Below, piece after piece: positions 26,502 to 34,771 of a stretch of DNA of 64,000 nt. The stretch comes from Flavobacterium sp. ZT3R18. Its GTDB lineage: Bacteria > Bacteroidota > Bacteroidia > Flavobacteriales > Flavobacteriaceae. The stretch spans positions 34,798-98,797 of the forward strand of contig NZ_VJZS01000019.1 of assembly GCF_007097385.1 (NCBI RefSeq). Reading direction: 5' to 3'. How positions within the stretch are numbered: the first letter of the stretch is position 1; every line of letters starts with the position of its first letter. The notes under the pieces are model-generated. The model was not told the origin of the DNA. It worked only from the letters and a program-made list of their open reading frames with translations, and made no database searches. The translations under genes were made by a program, and so were the position numbers.

Positions 26502-27869
26502 ATGAAATTTAGCTTATCAAAATATCTGAATACCTATTCACAGGCCTCGACGCTAGCTTTTTTTAGGCTAGCGTTTGGTTTTATGATGCTTTTTAGTCTC
26601 ATTCGTTTTGTGAGTTATGGCTGGATTGAGCAATTTTATATCCAACCGCAATTTCATTTTACCTATTATGGTTTTGAATGGATAAAACCACTGGGTAATT
26701 ATACCTATTTGTTGTTTTTGATAGCGGGTATAGCTGCCTTGTTTGTTGCTATTGGATATCAATACAAGATAGCGATTATTACCTTTTTTTTGAGTTTTAC
26801 CTATATCGAGTTCATGGATAAAACCACGTATTTGAATCACTATTACTTTATTACGGTTTTGAGTTTTATTTTGATATTTCTACCTGCAAACACCTATTTT
26901 TCGGTAGATGCGTATCGAAATCCTAAAATGGCGTACCAAAAAATTCCCCGCTGGACGGTTGATATTCTAAAACTTTTATTGGGAATCGTCTATTGCTATG
27001 CAGGACTTGCCAAACTCAATTCGGATTGGCTATTCAAAGCGATGCCGCTAAAAATTTGGTTGCCAAATAATTCTAATTTACCTATAATTGGGACTTTATT
27101 GAATGCCAACTGGGTGCATTTCGCTTTTAGTTGGACAGGGATGATTTACGACCTAACTATTCCTTTTTTATTGCTTTACAAAAGAACTAGAACCTTCGCA
27201 TTTGTACTGGTTGTCGTTTTTCATATCTTGACAAAAATCCTATTCCCGATTGGCGTTTTTCCGTATGTAATGATTGTTTGTTCTTTATTGTTTTTCGAAA
27301 GTTCTTTTCATGAAAAAGTATTGGATTATATTGCAAAATCCCTCCATTTTAATATCAATATCTTTGAAAACGGAAAAGAAAAAATCCAGAATTTCAATGC
27401 TATTTATAAAACGAAATTAGTTGTAATAACCTGTTTCTTAGTATTTCAGATTGCATTTCCCTTTCGATATTTATTGTACAAAGATGAATTATTTTGGACA
27501 GAAGAAGGATTTCGATTTTCGTGGCGTGTCATGCTGATGGAAAAAGCAGGTTACACCCAATTTACAGTTACCGATGCCAAGACCAAAGAAACTATAATGG
27601 TTAACAACCGTAATTTCTTGACCACTTTTCAGGAAAAACAGATGGCTTTTCAACCTGATTTCATTCTGGAATATGCCCATTATTTACACGATTATTATCA
27701 AGAACTGGGCTTCACAAATCCAGAAGTTCGAGTAGAAAGCTACGTTGCCATCAACGGAAGATTGAGCAAACCCTACATTGACCCAAAAATAAATCTCGCC
27801 AAAGAATATGAATCTTTCCAACACAAAAACTGGATATTACCATTTAACGATGCAATTAAAGGATTATAG
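26502..27869 (+). CDS. HTTM-domain integral membrane protein (gamma-carboxylase-like)
   Basis: The 455-residue protein has several hydrophobic helices in the N-terminal 300 residues (LAFFRLAFGFMMLFSLIRF, YLLFLIAGIAALFVAIGY, IITFFLSFTYIEFMD and others). The conserved HTTM pattern FMDKTTYLNHYYFITVLSF is present, and the C-terminal domain is soluble. The fold is shared with vitamin K-dependent gamma-glutamyl carboxylase, but most bacterial HTTM proteins have unknown reactions. Here it sits between an imelysin and a TonB receptor, which suggests a role in maturing or energising that uptake system. It overlaps the receptor gene by 20 bp. Confidence 0.85.
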   Translation: MKFSLSKYLNTYSQASTLAFFRLAFGFMMLFSLIRFVSYGWIEQFYIQPQFHFTYYGFEWIKPLGNYTYLLFLIAGIAALFVAIGYQYKIAIITFFLSFTYIEFMDKTTYLNHYYFITVLSFILIFLPANTYFSVDAYRNPKMAYQKIPRWTVDILKLLLGIVYCYAGLAKLNSDWLFKAMPLKIWLPNNSNLPIIGTLLNANWVHFAFSWTGMIYDLTIPFLLLYKRTRTFAFVLVVVFHILTKILFPIGVFPYVMIVCSLLFFESSFHEKVLDYIAKSLHFNINIFENGKEKIQNFNAIYKTKLVVITCFLVFQIAFPFRYLLYKDELFWTEEGFRFSWRVMLMEKAGYTQFTVTDAKTKETIMVNNRNFLTTFQEKQMAFQPDFILEYAHYLHDYYQELGFTNPEVRVESYVAINGRLSKPYIDPKINLAKEYESFQHKNWILPFNDAIKGL

Positions 27870-30285
27870 TACCCTATTTTTTTTAGTATTTTTTCTAAAT
27901 GCTTTCTCCCAAAACAAAATTTCTGGGGTTATCAAAACCGATTCAGGCGAAACTATTTCGTTGGTATCCGTTTACAATAAAACCACCGAAACAAAAACGG
28001 TCTCGAACAAAAATGGTGAATTTGAAATTGAAAGAAGTGCAACTGGCAATTCAGAATTGGTATTTTACAAAGAAAATTACTCCCTGCTGGAGCAAACAAT
28101 CCCCGCTTCCGAAACAAACACAACAGTCGTTTTACCCCGAATAACCAACTTATCCGAAGTGGTAATTAGTAAACAAAGAGATAAAGTTTTTGCCATAAGC
28201 AAATTAAAAGACATAGACGAAACAGCTATTTATGCGGGAAAAAAAACAGAGGTTATCTCGATAAACAAATTAACGGCGAACAAAGCTACCAATAATGCCC
28301 GTCAGATATTTGCACAAGTCGTGGGACTAACCATCAACGAAAGTTCGGATGGAGGTTTACAATTGAGCATAGGTGGTCGCGGATTAAATCCCAATAGAAC
28401 TTCTAATTTCAACACACGCCAAAATGGATATGATATCAGCGCTGATGTTTTGGGTTACCCCGAAAGTTACTATGCCACGCCAACCGAAGCATTAGAGGAA
28501 ATTCAAGTGGTACGTGGCGCGGCCTCGTTGCAATACGGAACGCAATTTGGCGGATTGGTCAATTTTAAAACCAAAACTCCAAGTTCAAAACCAATAGAAT
28601 TTGTTACTAGAAACACTATTGGATCTTATAATTTATACACCAATTTCAGTTCCTTGAGCGGAACTAGCAGGAAATTCAGTTATTATGCTTTTTATAATTT
28701 TAAGAAAGGAGACGGTTTTAGACCCAATTCTGAATTTAAAAGCAATAATTATTTTGCTAATTTAAACTACCAATTCACTCCCAAAACGTCCTTGCATTTT
28801 GATTACACCTATTTTGATTATCTGGCACAACAAGCGGGTGGTCTAACCGATAAAATGTTTAATGACGACCCAACCCAAAGCAATAGATCCCGAAACTGGT
28901 TCGCCGTAAACTGGAATTTATTTGCGTTGCGTTTCAAACATAAATTTGAGGATAATGCCGATTTCTCCTTGCAACTATTTGGTTTGGATGCGAGTCGTAA
29001 GGCGATAGGTTTCCGTTCGAATCGGGTTTCAAATCCAGACATCGAAGGAACTGTACGAGATTTAATTGTAGGCGATTTTGTCAATTGGGGTGCCGAAGCA
29101 CGCTATTTAAAACAATATAAAATCAACGATAACACGAGTGCATTCTTGATTGGAGCCAAATATTACCAATCTAGAAACACAGGGATACAAGGCCCTGGAA
29201 GCTCTGGTAGTGATGCGAATTTTAACCTTGCCAATGCCGAATTTCCTTTTTATGCCAATCAATCGGATTATACTTTTCCGAATTTGAATTTTGCCTTTTT
29301 TGGAGAAAACATCTTCAAAATAACGCCTCATTTTTCGATAACACCTGGTTTTCGATTCGAAAAAATAAAAACACAAGCCATAGGTTCGTACCGCAAAATA
29401 AATTTAGATTTAGCTGGAAATGTGATTCTGGATCAAACGATATCCGAAGATAATATCAAAGATAGGAATGTTGTTTTATTGGGAATCGGATTGAGCTACA
29501 AACCTCAAAACCGAATCGAGTTTTACGGTAATCTGTCGCAAAATTATCGTTCGGTAACCTTCAATGACATCAGAACCGTTTCGCCAAGTCAAGTGATTGA
29601 CCCGAATATTACAGACGAAAAAGGTTTTTCCTCCGATATTGGAATTCGAGGACAAATAAGCGATAAAGTAACTTTTGACGCTAGTGCTTATGCTTTGTAT
29701 TATGATGATAAAATAGGCGAATACGAAACGAAAAATCCCAATGGTTCCGCAGCAATTGTTCGCTATCGAGCCAATATAGGAACGGCAATAACGTATGGTT
29801 TTGAAACGATGTTTGATTGGAGTGTCAGCAAAACTTTTTTTGAAGAAAAAGAAAACTTTGTGTGGAATGTCTTCTCGAATGTTGCTCTCACGGATTCCGA
29901 ATACCTAAAATCAGACGCTCCAAATATTCAAGGAAACAAAGTAGAATTCGTACCGCTTTACAACATCAAATCTGGAATGGGTATAGGGTATAAAAACTTC
30001 ATGACAAGTTTACAATTTACCTATGTTTCTTCACAATTTACAGAAGCGAATAACAGTAAAACTGATGCAAATGACAATACTTATGGAATTTTCGGACAAG
30101 TTCCTTCTTATTATGTAGCTGATATTTCGACTTCTTACAAATGGAAAAAATTAAAACTAGAAGCTGGAATTACCAACTTTACAAACAACAGCTATTTTAC
30201 CCGAAGAGCTACTGGTTATCCAGGTCCAGGAATTATTCCGTCTGATCAAAGAACTTTTTATACTACTTTGGAATTTATTTTTTAG
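27850..30285 (+). CDS. TonB-dependent outer-membrane receptor (FecA-like)
   Basis: I chose the ATG at 27850 (MQLKDYSTLFFLVFFLNAFSQ), which gives a clean signal peptide and 811 residues. An N-terminal carboxypeptidase-like repeat (KISGVIKTDSGE...GEFEIE) is followed by a plug domain (IQVVRGAASLQYGTQFGGLV). A large beta-barrel ends in ...TFYTTLEFIF with the usual terminal Phe. Receptors of this type import iron complexes with energy from TonB. It overlaps the HTTM gene by 20 bp and is the last gene of the Fur-box operon. The ligand cannot be told; FecA-like features and neighbours point to iron. Confidence 0.9.
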   Translation: MQLKDYSTLFFLVFFLNAFSQNKISGVIKTDSGETISLVSVYNKTTETKTVSNKNGEFEIERSATGNSELVFYKENYSLLEQTIPASETNTTVVLPRITNLSEVVISKQRDKVFAISKLKDIDETAIYAGKKTEVISINKLTANKATNNARQIFAQVVGLTINESSDGGLQLSIGGRGLNPNRTSNFNTRQNGYDISADVLGYPESYYATPTEALEEIQVVRGAASLQYGTQFGGLVNFKTKTPSSKPIEFVTRNTIGSYNLYTNFSSLSGTSRKFSYYAFYNFKKGDGFRPNSEFKSNNYFANLNYQFTPKTSLHFDYTYFDYLAQQAGGLTDKMFNDDPTQSNRSRNWFAVNWNLFALRFKHKFEDNADFSLQLFGLDASRKAIGFRSNRVSNPDIEGTVRDLIVGDFVNWGAEARYLKQYKINDNTSAFLIGAKYYQSRNTGIQGPGSSGSDANFNLANAEFPFYANQSDYTFPNLNFAFFGENIFKITPHFSITPGFRFEKIKTQAIGSYRKINLDLAGNVILDQTISEDNIKDRNVVLLGIGLSYKPQNRIEFYGNLSQNYRSVTFNDIRTVSPSQVIDPNITDEKGFSSDIGIRGQISDKVTFDASAYALYYDDKIGEYETKNPNGSAAIVRYRANIGTAITYGFETMFDWSVSKTFFEEKENFVWNVFSNVALTDSEYLKSDAPNIQGNKVEFVPLYNIKSGMGIGYKNFMTSLQFTYVSSQFTEANNSKTDANDNTYGIFGQVPSYYVADISTSYKWKKLKLEAGITNFTNNSYFTRRATGYPGPGIIPSDQRTFYTTLEFIF

Positions 30286-30420
30286 TTTTAATATCTTGGG
30301 ATTAATGTTTTTTTTAATTTTAAAATCTGTATATTTCACTTTGAGAGAAGCAACCAAAAAATGATCGATGTCAATTCAAAACTAGGGAATAATCCTCAAC
30401 CAGTTCTTAACTATATTTTT

Positions 30421-30466
30421 AAAAAAAAGGGTCCAACTTTAATTAAAAAGTCAAACCCTTATATTT
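30421..30466. terminator. Bidirectional terminator between TonB receptor and 30475 gene
   Basis: Arms 30427-30440 and 30447-30460 pair with two mismatched bases around a 6-base loop. They are flanked by A-rich and T-rich runs, so the hairpin can work for both converging genes. Confidence 0.55.
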
Positions 30467-30474
30467 TTAAAGCA

Positions 30475-30840
30475 CTAGGTAGACTTCCTCTTCCCATAAA
30501 TACTGGCAAAACAAGAAACTAATAAAGCCAATCCATAAAAGCAAGTCATGCCCCCGTTATGGAATGCCATCGTGCCTTTCGAGTTATAACTAACACTATA
30601 TTGATGGTGTATTTCTTGCTCAATTCCAAAAGCAATAAACAGAAAACCGATAACTTCAAGACTAGGGTTTTTGGTAATTTCAGTCTGCTTGTTACTTTCC
30701 GTGATTTTTGACTGTCTAACCAATAACTTGTAACCTCTGCTATTACAACTTAGGGAGCAATAGCGCGTTTTTGTTGTACGTGCGGTAAATTCATTTTTAC
30801 AGAATTCACAGATTCGCGTAATCTTCATGTTTGTACTCAT
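30475..30840 (-). CDS. Zinc-ribbon protein with hydrophobic C-terminal half (chimeric?)
   Basis: The 121 residues begin with RICEFCKNEFTARTTKTRYC then SLSC, a four-cysteine ribbon like the N-terminus of excisionase-type HTH proteins beside Bacteroidota integrases. Instead of the expected helix-turn-helix, residues about 62-121 contain two hydrophobic stretches (SLEVIGFLFIAFGIEQEIHH and GMTCFYGLALLVSCFASIYG) that look like membrane segments. A recombination product or decayed mobile-element gene is possible. No integrase is nearby. Upstream lies an inverted repeat (30918-30943). The function is unknown. Confidence 0.55.
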   Translation of the reverse strand: MSTNMKITRICEFCKNEFTARTTKTRYCSLSCNSRGYKLLVRQSKITESNKQTEITKNPSLEVIGFLFIAFGIEQEIHHQYSVSYNSKGTMAFHNGGMTCFYGLALLVSCFASIYGKRKST

Positions 30841-30917
30841 AGAAATGTGACTTTAAGTGTCCCACTGTGACTATGTGTGTCTCTATGTGCCATAATTTGG
30901 CCAAAAAAAATATTTTT

Positions 30918-30953
30918 TTGTACTTCGTTTTTTTGAAGTACAATTGAGGTACA
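30918..30953. promoter_or_regulatory. Inverted repeat upstream of the zinc-ribbon gene
   Basis: TTGTACTTC (30918-30926) and GAAGTACAA (30935-30943) are perfect 9-bp arms with an 8-base spacer. A related TTGAGGTACAA follows at 30944-30954. They may be binding sites of the zinc-ribbon protein or arm sites left by an integrase. The stretch 30841-30917 also has loose GTGACT/GTGTC repeats. Confidence 0.45.
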
Positions 30954-30999
30954 AATTTAATCAAAATAACGCATAACAACCAAAAGAAAGTAGAAATAA

Positions 31000-31040
31000 A
31001 AACGAGTTAAAATATTGATTATCAATATTTTAACTCGTTT
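31000..31040 (-). terminator. Terminator of mnmE
   Basis: Two perfect 20-base arms (31000-31019 and 31021-31040) surround one base. On the minus strand the stem is followed by a T-rich stretch. It begins 32 bp after the mnmE stop. The unusual stem length may also make it act for the opposite direction. Confidence 0.7.
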
Positions 31041-31071
31041 GTTTATTGTTGTTTTGTGATGTTTTGTTTTG

Positions 31072-32460
31072 CTACTTTCCAATACAGAAATTAGCAAAGA
31101 TATTCCCCAGCAACTCATCATTCGTAACCTGACCTGTAATCATTCCGAACTGATACAACGCTTCCTTAATATCAAGTGCCATTAGATCACTAGAAAGATT
31201 AGTTTCCAATCCAAATTTTACTTTCTGAATTTCGTCTAATGCTTTGAGTAATGAATCGTAGTGTCTTGTATTAGTAACAATGGTCTCGTTATTGCGCAAA
31301 GCTCCTGTGTTCACAAACGAAAGCAATTGATTTTTAAGATCCTCAACACCCAATTTCTCTTTGGCGGAAATCAGTAAAATTTCTGGAATCTCTCTCTTTA
31401 TATTTTCAATTTCAGTCTCCGTCAATTTATCCGCTTTGTTACCAATAATTACTAAGGGTTTCAACGGAAACTGGTTTTTTATTTTTTCTAATTCAACTTT
31501 TAATTTTAGTCCCGAAACTTTAAACTCAGAGCTGTCAAAAAGAAAAACGACAACTTGTGAATGTTCTATTTTTTCAAAAGTCTTTTTAATCCCGATACTT
31601 TCCACCACATCTTCCGTTTCCCGAATCCCGGCCGTATCGATGAATCTAAAACCGATCCCGCCAATTACCAATTCGTCTTCAATTGTGTCACGGGTCGTCC
31701 CCGCAATTTCTGATACAATAGCGCGCTCTTCATTTAGTAAAGCATTCAAAAGCGTTGATTTTCCCACATTGGGTTCACCCACAATCGCAACTGGTATTCC
31801 GTTTTTGATGACATTCCCCACGGCAAACGAATCGATTAATCGCTTGAGGACAAACTCAATTCGGTTCAATAATTCATGAAATTGGGTTCTGTCGGCAAAT
31901 TCTACATCTTCTTCGGCAAAATCCAATTCGAGTTCAATCAGTGAGGCAAAATTCAATAGTTCCTCACGCAGTTTGGCAATCTCGTTAGAAAAACCACCAC
32001 GCATTTGCTGCATTGCGATTTGGTGCGACGCTTCATTGTCTGACGAAATCAAATCAGCAACCGCCTCGGCTTGCGAAAGATCCAGTTTTCCGTTCAAGAA
32101 AGCTCTTAGAGTAAATTCCCCCGGATTAGCCATTCTACAGCCTTTTCGTAATAATAACTGAATAATTTGCTGCTGAATGTAAGTAGAGCCGTGACATGAA
32201 ATTTCAATTGTATTCTCGCCTGTATATGAATTTGGGCCTTTAAAAATAGAAACCAAAACCTCGTCTAGCGTTTTTTGCTCATCCACAATATGTCCCAAAT
32301 GAAGTGTATGCGATTTTTGGAGTCTTAAATCTTTGTTTTTTATGGATCGAAAAACCGAGTGTCCTATAGCAATGGCATCTTCGCCAGAAATTCGAATTAC
32401 GGCAATGGCACCCGCTCCAGATGGGGTGGCTAAGGCTACTATAGAATCGTTTTGGATCAT
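31072..32460 (-). CDS. mnmE: tRNA modification GTPase MnmE
   Basis: I start at the ATG at 32460 (MIQNDSIVALATPSGAGAIA), the conserved MnmE N-terminus, rather than 18 bp upstream, giving 462 residues. There is an N-terminal folate-binding domain and a helical domain interrupted by the G domain: GEPNVGKSTLLNAL (G1), GTTRDT (G2), DTAGIRE (G3), GNKADK (G4). The C-terminal FCIGK carries the catalytic cysteine. With MnmG it installs cmnm5 groups at wobble uridines of tRNAs. It is a single gene with its own strong terminator. Confidence 0.96.
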   Translation of the reverse strand: MIQNDSIVALATPSGAGAIAVIRISGEDAIAIGHSVFRSIKNKDLRLQKSHTLHLGHIVDEQKTLDEVLVSIFKGPNSYTGENTIEISCHGSTYIQQQIIQLLLRKGCRMANPGEFTLRAFLNGKLDLSQAEAVADLISSDNEASHQIAMQQMRGGFSNEIAKLREELLNFASLIELELDFAEEDVEFADRTQFHELLNRIEFVLKRLIDSFAVGNVIKNGIPVAIVGEPNVGKSTLLNALLNEERAIVSEIAGTTRDTIEDELVIGGIGFRFIDTAGIRETEDVVESIGIKKTFEKIEHSQVVVFLFDSSEFKVSGLKLKVELEKIKNQFPLKPLVIIGNKADKLTETEIENIKREIPEILLISAKEKLGVEDLKNQLLSFVNTGALRNNETIVTNTRHYDSLLKALDEIQKVKFGLETNLSSDLMALDIKEALYQFGMITGQVTNDELLGNIFANFCIGK

Positions 32461-32692
32461 AACTAAAAATTTATGCAAAAGTAAGCAAAACTTACTACTT
32501 TTTAGCCTGTAGTAATTAGTGATTGATAATTAGCAGAATCCATCACAAAGTATTTTGGCTAATCACCAATTACTATTCACAAATCACTAATTTTTTTATT
32601 AAATATGAATCAAAATGATAATTATCATGCTTTCTTTTTATAAGTTTTGTAACTTTATATAAATTATTGACATTCAATAAACTAAAATAGCT

Positions 32693-33520
32693 ATGAAGAA
32701 AATATTGTTCCCTACTGATTTTTCAGACGTTTCAAAGAATGCCTTTATTTATGCTTTAAAGCTAGCCGATGCCATAGATGCCGAAATTATTACGCTGCAC
32801 GTCTATGAGTTAGATTCGCCAGCGTATCTAGATGTTTCCATTTATTTGCAAGAGATTTACGAGTACGAGGAATTAAGTGACTTCGAAAACTATAAAGGCG
32901 AGGTTCCGGTTTTACGAAACATAGCCGAAGCCAATAATCTTTCACATGTAAAGATCAGCAATGTGCTTATTCAAGGCTATTTAGTAAATGAAGTAGTGGC
33001 GCTTTCCAAAAAAGAAAACGCAGACTTTATTGTCATGGGCACCAGAGGGGTAACCCATTTGCGGGAAATATTTTTGGGGAATGCAACCACAAAAATAATG
33101 AATGAATCCAATACTACAGTTTTGGCTATTCCAGAAAAATGCAGTTATGTACCTATCGAAAAAATAGTGTATACCACAAAATTTCACATGAGAGATATCG
33201 AAGCCTTAAAAAAAGTTCAGGATTTCGCTAATGTATTTCACTCACACATCGATTGCCTGAATGTAAAGCCACCGCACACGGTTTATAAAGACGATTTTGT
33301 GGTCGATTTCAAAAACGTTTTCAAAGATCAAAATATCGCTTTTCATTCCATATTAAGCAACGATGTCGAAGGAGTGATTTTAGACTTTATCGAAAAAAAT
33401 AAAATAAACATGATTGCCATTCACGTACGGCACAGTGGCTTCTTCGAAAAACTTTTTCAAGTAAGTCTGTCCAAGAAACTAACATTTAACATCAGTATCC
33501 CAATTCTATCGATTCATTAA
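32693..33520 (+). CDS. Universal stress protein (tandem UspA domains)
   Basis: The 275-residue cytosolic protein has two UspA-like halves. The first begins MKKILFPTDFSDVSKNAFIYAL and has an ATP-site pattern VMGTRGVTHLREIFLGNATT (G-2x-G-9x-G). The second half (about 150-275) is degenerate, without that motif, and ends LTFNISIPILSIH. Usp proteins respond to stress and starvation. A paralogue follows at 33767. Upstream TAACTTTA (near 32650) resembles a -7 box but lacks the final G. Confidence 0.88.
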   Translation: MKKILFPTDFSDVSKNAFIYALKLADAIDAEIITLHVYELDSPAYLDVSIYLQEIYEYEELSDFENYKGEVPVLRNIAEANNLSHVKISNVLIQGYLVNEVVALSKKENADFIVMGTRGVTHLREIFLGNATTKIMNESNTTVLAIPEKCSYVPIEKIVYTTKFHMRDIEALKKVQDFANVFHSHIDCLNVKPPHTVYKDDFVVDFKNVFKDQNIAFHSILSNDVEGVILDFIEKNKINMIAIHVRHSGFFEKLFQVSLSKKLTFNISIPILSIH

Positions 33521-33530
33521 ATATTAAATA

Positions 33531-33657
33531 TTGGGACGTGCCACATTAGGAAAAGGGGCCTACTCAGCCAACCGCTTATTCGGCCCCTTTCCCTAATCTG
33601 TCGGGCTATTGCCGTTACTTCGGTAACTTGGCGCTATCCCTCACGCAAAGCCTGCAA
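33531..33657 (+). repeat. Interspersed structured element, copy 1 (UUCG hairpin)
   Basis: This gene-free segment folds into two hairpins. A 15-bp stem with one mismatch joins 33546-33560 and 33582-33596. A 5-bp stem GTTAC/GTAAC closes a TTCG loop (33614-33627). The 47-base core at 33600-33646 aligns without gaps to the complement of 36890-36936. Variable stems inside a conserved frame suggest RNA- or DNA-level structure rather than a gene. I recall similar sequences between many flavobacterial genes. Confidence 0.6.
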
Positions 33658-33766
33658 AACGACAGCTAAGTTGTATAAAAGAAATGATTCACGGTTAGTT
33701 TCGTAAGAGTATTAAATAAAAGAGCAGAATTGTTTATCAAAAATTAAACCCTTAATTCATATCAAA

Positions 33767-34603
33767 ATGAAAAAGATTTTATTCCCCACCGATTTTTCAG
33801 AGGTAGCCAATAATGCTTTTATCCACGCATTAGAATTCGCAAAACTTGTAAATGGAGAACTCGTATTATTGCATACTTTTGACTTGCCTATTATTGACAA
33901 TCAATTTATTCCGGATAATTACTATACCATTTTCGATTCCCTGCAATTGGCACAATTTGATATGTTCAAAGAGGAAATTCCAAAACTTCGTGAAATAGCA
34001 CAAAAGCGAAATCTGGATCACATTAAGCTAAGCCATAAACTCATGGATGGCGACTTGATTTATAATATCAAAAATGCAGTCAAAGAGGAGAATATAGATT
34101 TTATAGTCATGGGAACTTCAGGCGCCACAGGGTGGGAATCCTTTTTTGTAGGTTCTAATACAGGAACAATAGTGACAACAGTAGATGTTCCGGTGCTAAG
34201 CGTGCCTATAGAAGCTCAATTTACAAAAATAGAAACCATTGGATTCACAACCCGTTTTAGAGATAAAGACAAAGCTGCATTAAGACAAGTCATCAAAATT
34301 GCCAAAAAAACGCAGGCGAACGTAAAATGTTTGTATGTAAAAACGAGCAAGTCTGATGTTTCAGAGGCGACTATCGGTCAATGGAAAACCGAGTTCGAAC
34401 ACGAACCCGTTACCTTTTCAGTCGTTACAAGTGATGAAGTTAAAGAAATGATTTTAGACTTTGTATCTCATAAAAACATCGATATTTTGGCGATGATCAC
34501 CCATAAACGAAATTTCTTCTCCGAGTTGTTCAACCCAAGCTTGACACAGAAAATGTCCAATATCTCGATAGTGCCTGTCTTGGCGATGCACGAGGAGGGT
34601 TGA
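33767..34603 (+). CDS. Universal stress protein (tandem UspA domains), paralogue
   Basis: The 278 residues begin MKKILFPTDFSEVANNAFIH, nearly identical to the previous Usp start. The first domain has VMGTSGATGWESFFVGSN, a good ATP-binding Usp motif. The second domain is degenerate. The two genes are tandem duplicates separated by a 246-bp space that contains a structured repeat. Separate transcription is likely because of that spacing. The usual role is stress adaptation; no specific partner is visible. Confidence 0.88.
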   Translation: MKKILFPTDFSEVANNAFIHALEFAKLVNGELVLLHTFDLPIIDNQFIPDNYYTIFDSLQLAQFDMFKEEIPKLREIAQKRNLDHIKLSHKLMDGDLIYNIKNAVKEENIDFIVMGTSGATGWESFFVGSNTGTIVTTVDVPVLSVPIEAQFTKIETIGFTTRFRDKDKAALRQVIKIAKKTQANVKCLYVKTSKSDVSEATIGQWKTEFEHEPVTFSVVTSDEVKEMILDFVSHKNIDILAMITHKRNFFSELFNPSLTQKMSNISIVPVLAMHEEG

Positions 34604-34654
34604 ATTTAGATTTTAGATTTTAAATTTTAGATTTTAGATTTTCAGTTTTTTTGA

Positions 34655-34738
34655 ATTGCCATTGCCATTGCCATTGATATTGATATTGCCATTGAAATTG
34701 CCATTGAAATTGCCATTGAAATTGCCATTGATATTGAT
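34655..34738 (+). repeat. Hexanucleotide tandem repeat ATTG(CC/AT/AA), 14 units
   Basis: Fourteen consecutive 6-base units all start with ATTG; the last two bases alternate CC, AT or AA. The run ends six bases before the -7 element of the next gene. It is preceded by repeats of the type TTTTAGATTTTA (34610-34645). The minus-strand reading of the run gives a QWQF-type peptide that is not a gene. Confidence 0.85.
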
Positions 34739-34752
34739 TTTCCCTACATTTG
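34722..34752 (+). promoter_or_regulatory. Promoter of MutS-like gene with -33 inside the tandem repeat
   Basis: -7 TACATTTG at 34745-34752 lies 20 bp after TTG at 34722-34724, which belongs to one of the ATTGCC units. The start codon follows 19 bp later. Every unit carries a TTG, so unit-number changes would keep a TTG in place but alter the upstream context. Confidence 0.6.
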
Positions 34753-34771
34753 TGTATCATTAAAACAAAAG

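Noticed and set aside
31361..31879. 172-codon plus-strand frame inside mnmE
   Set aside because: Antisense shadow of the conserved GTPase domain.
34655..34738. Possible CRISPR-like array
   Set aside because: The units are 6 bases long and contiguous, without spacers or cas genes; it is a microsatellite.
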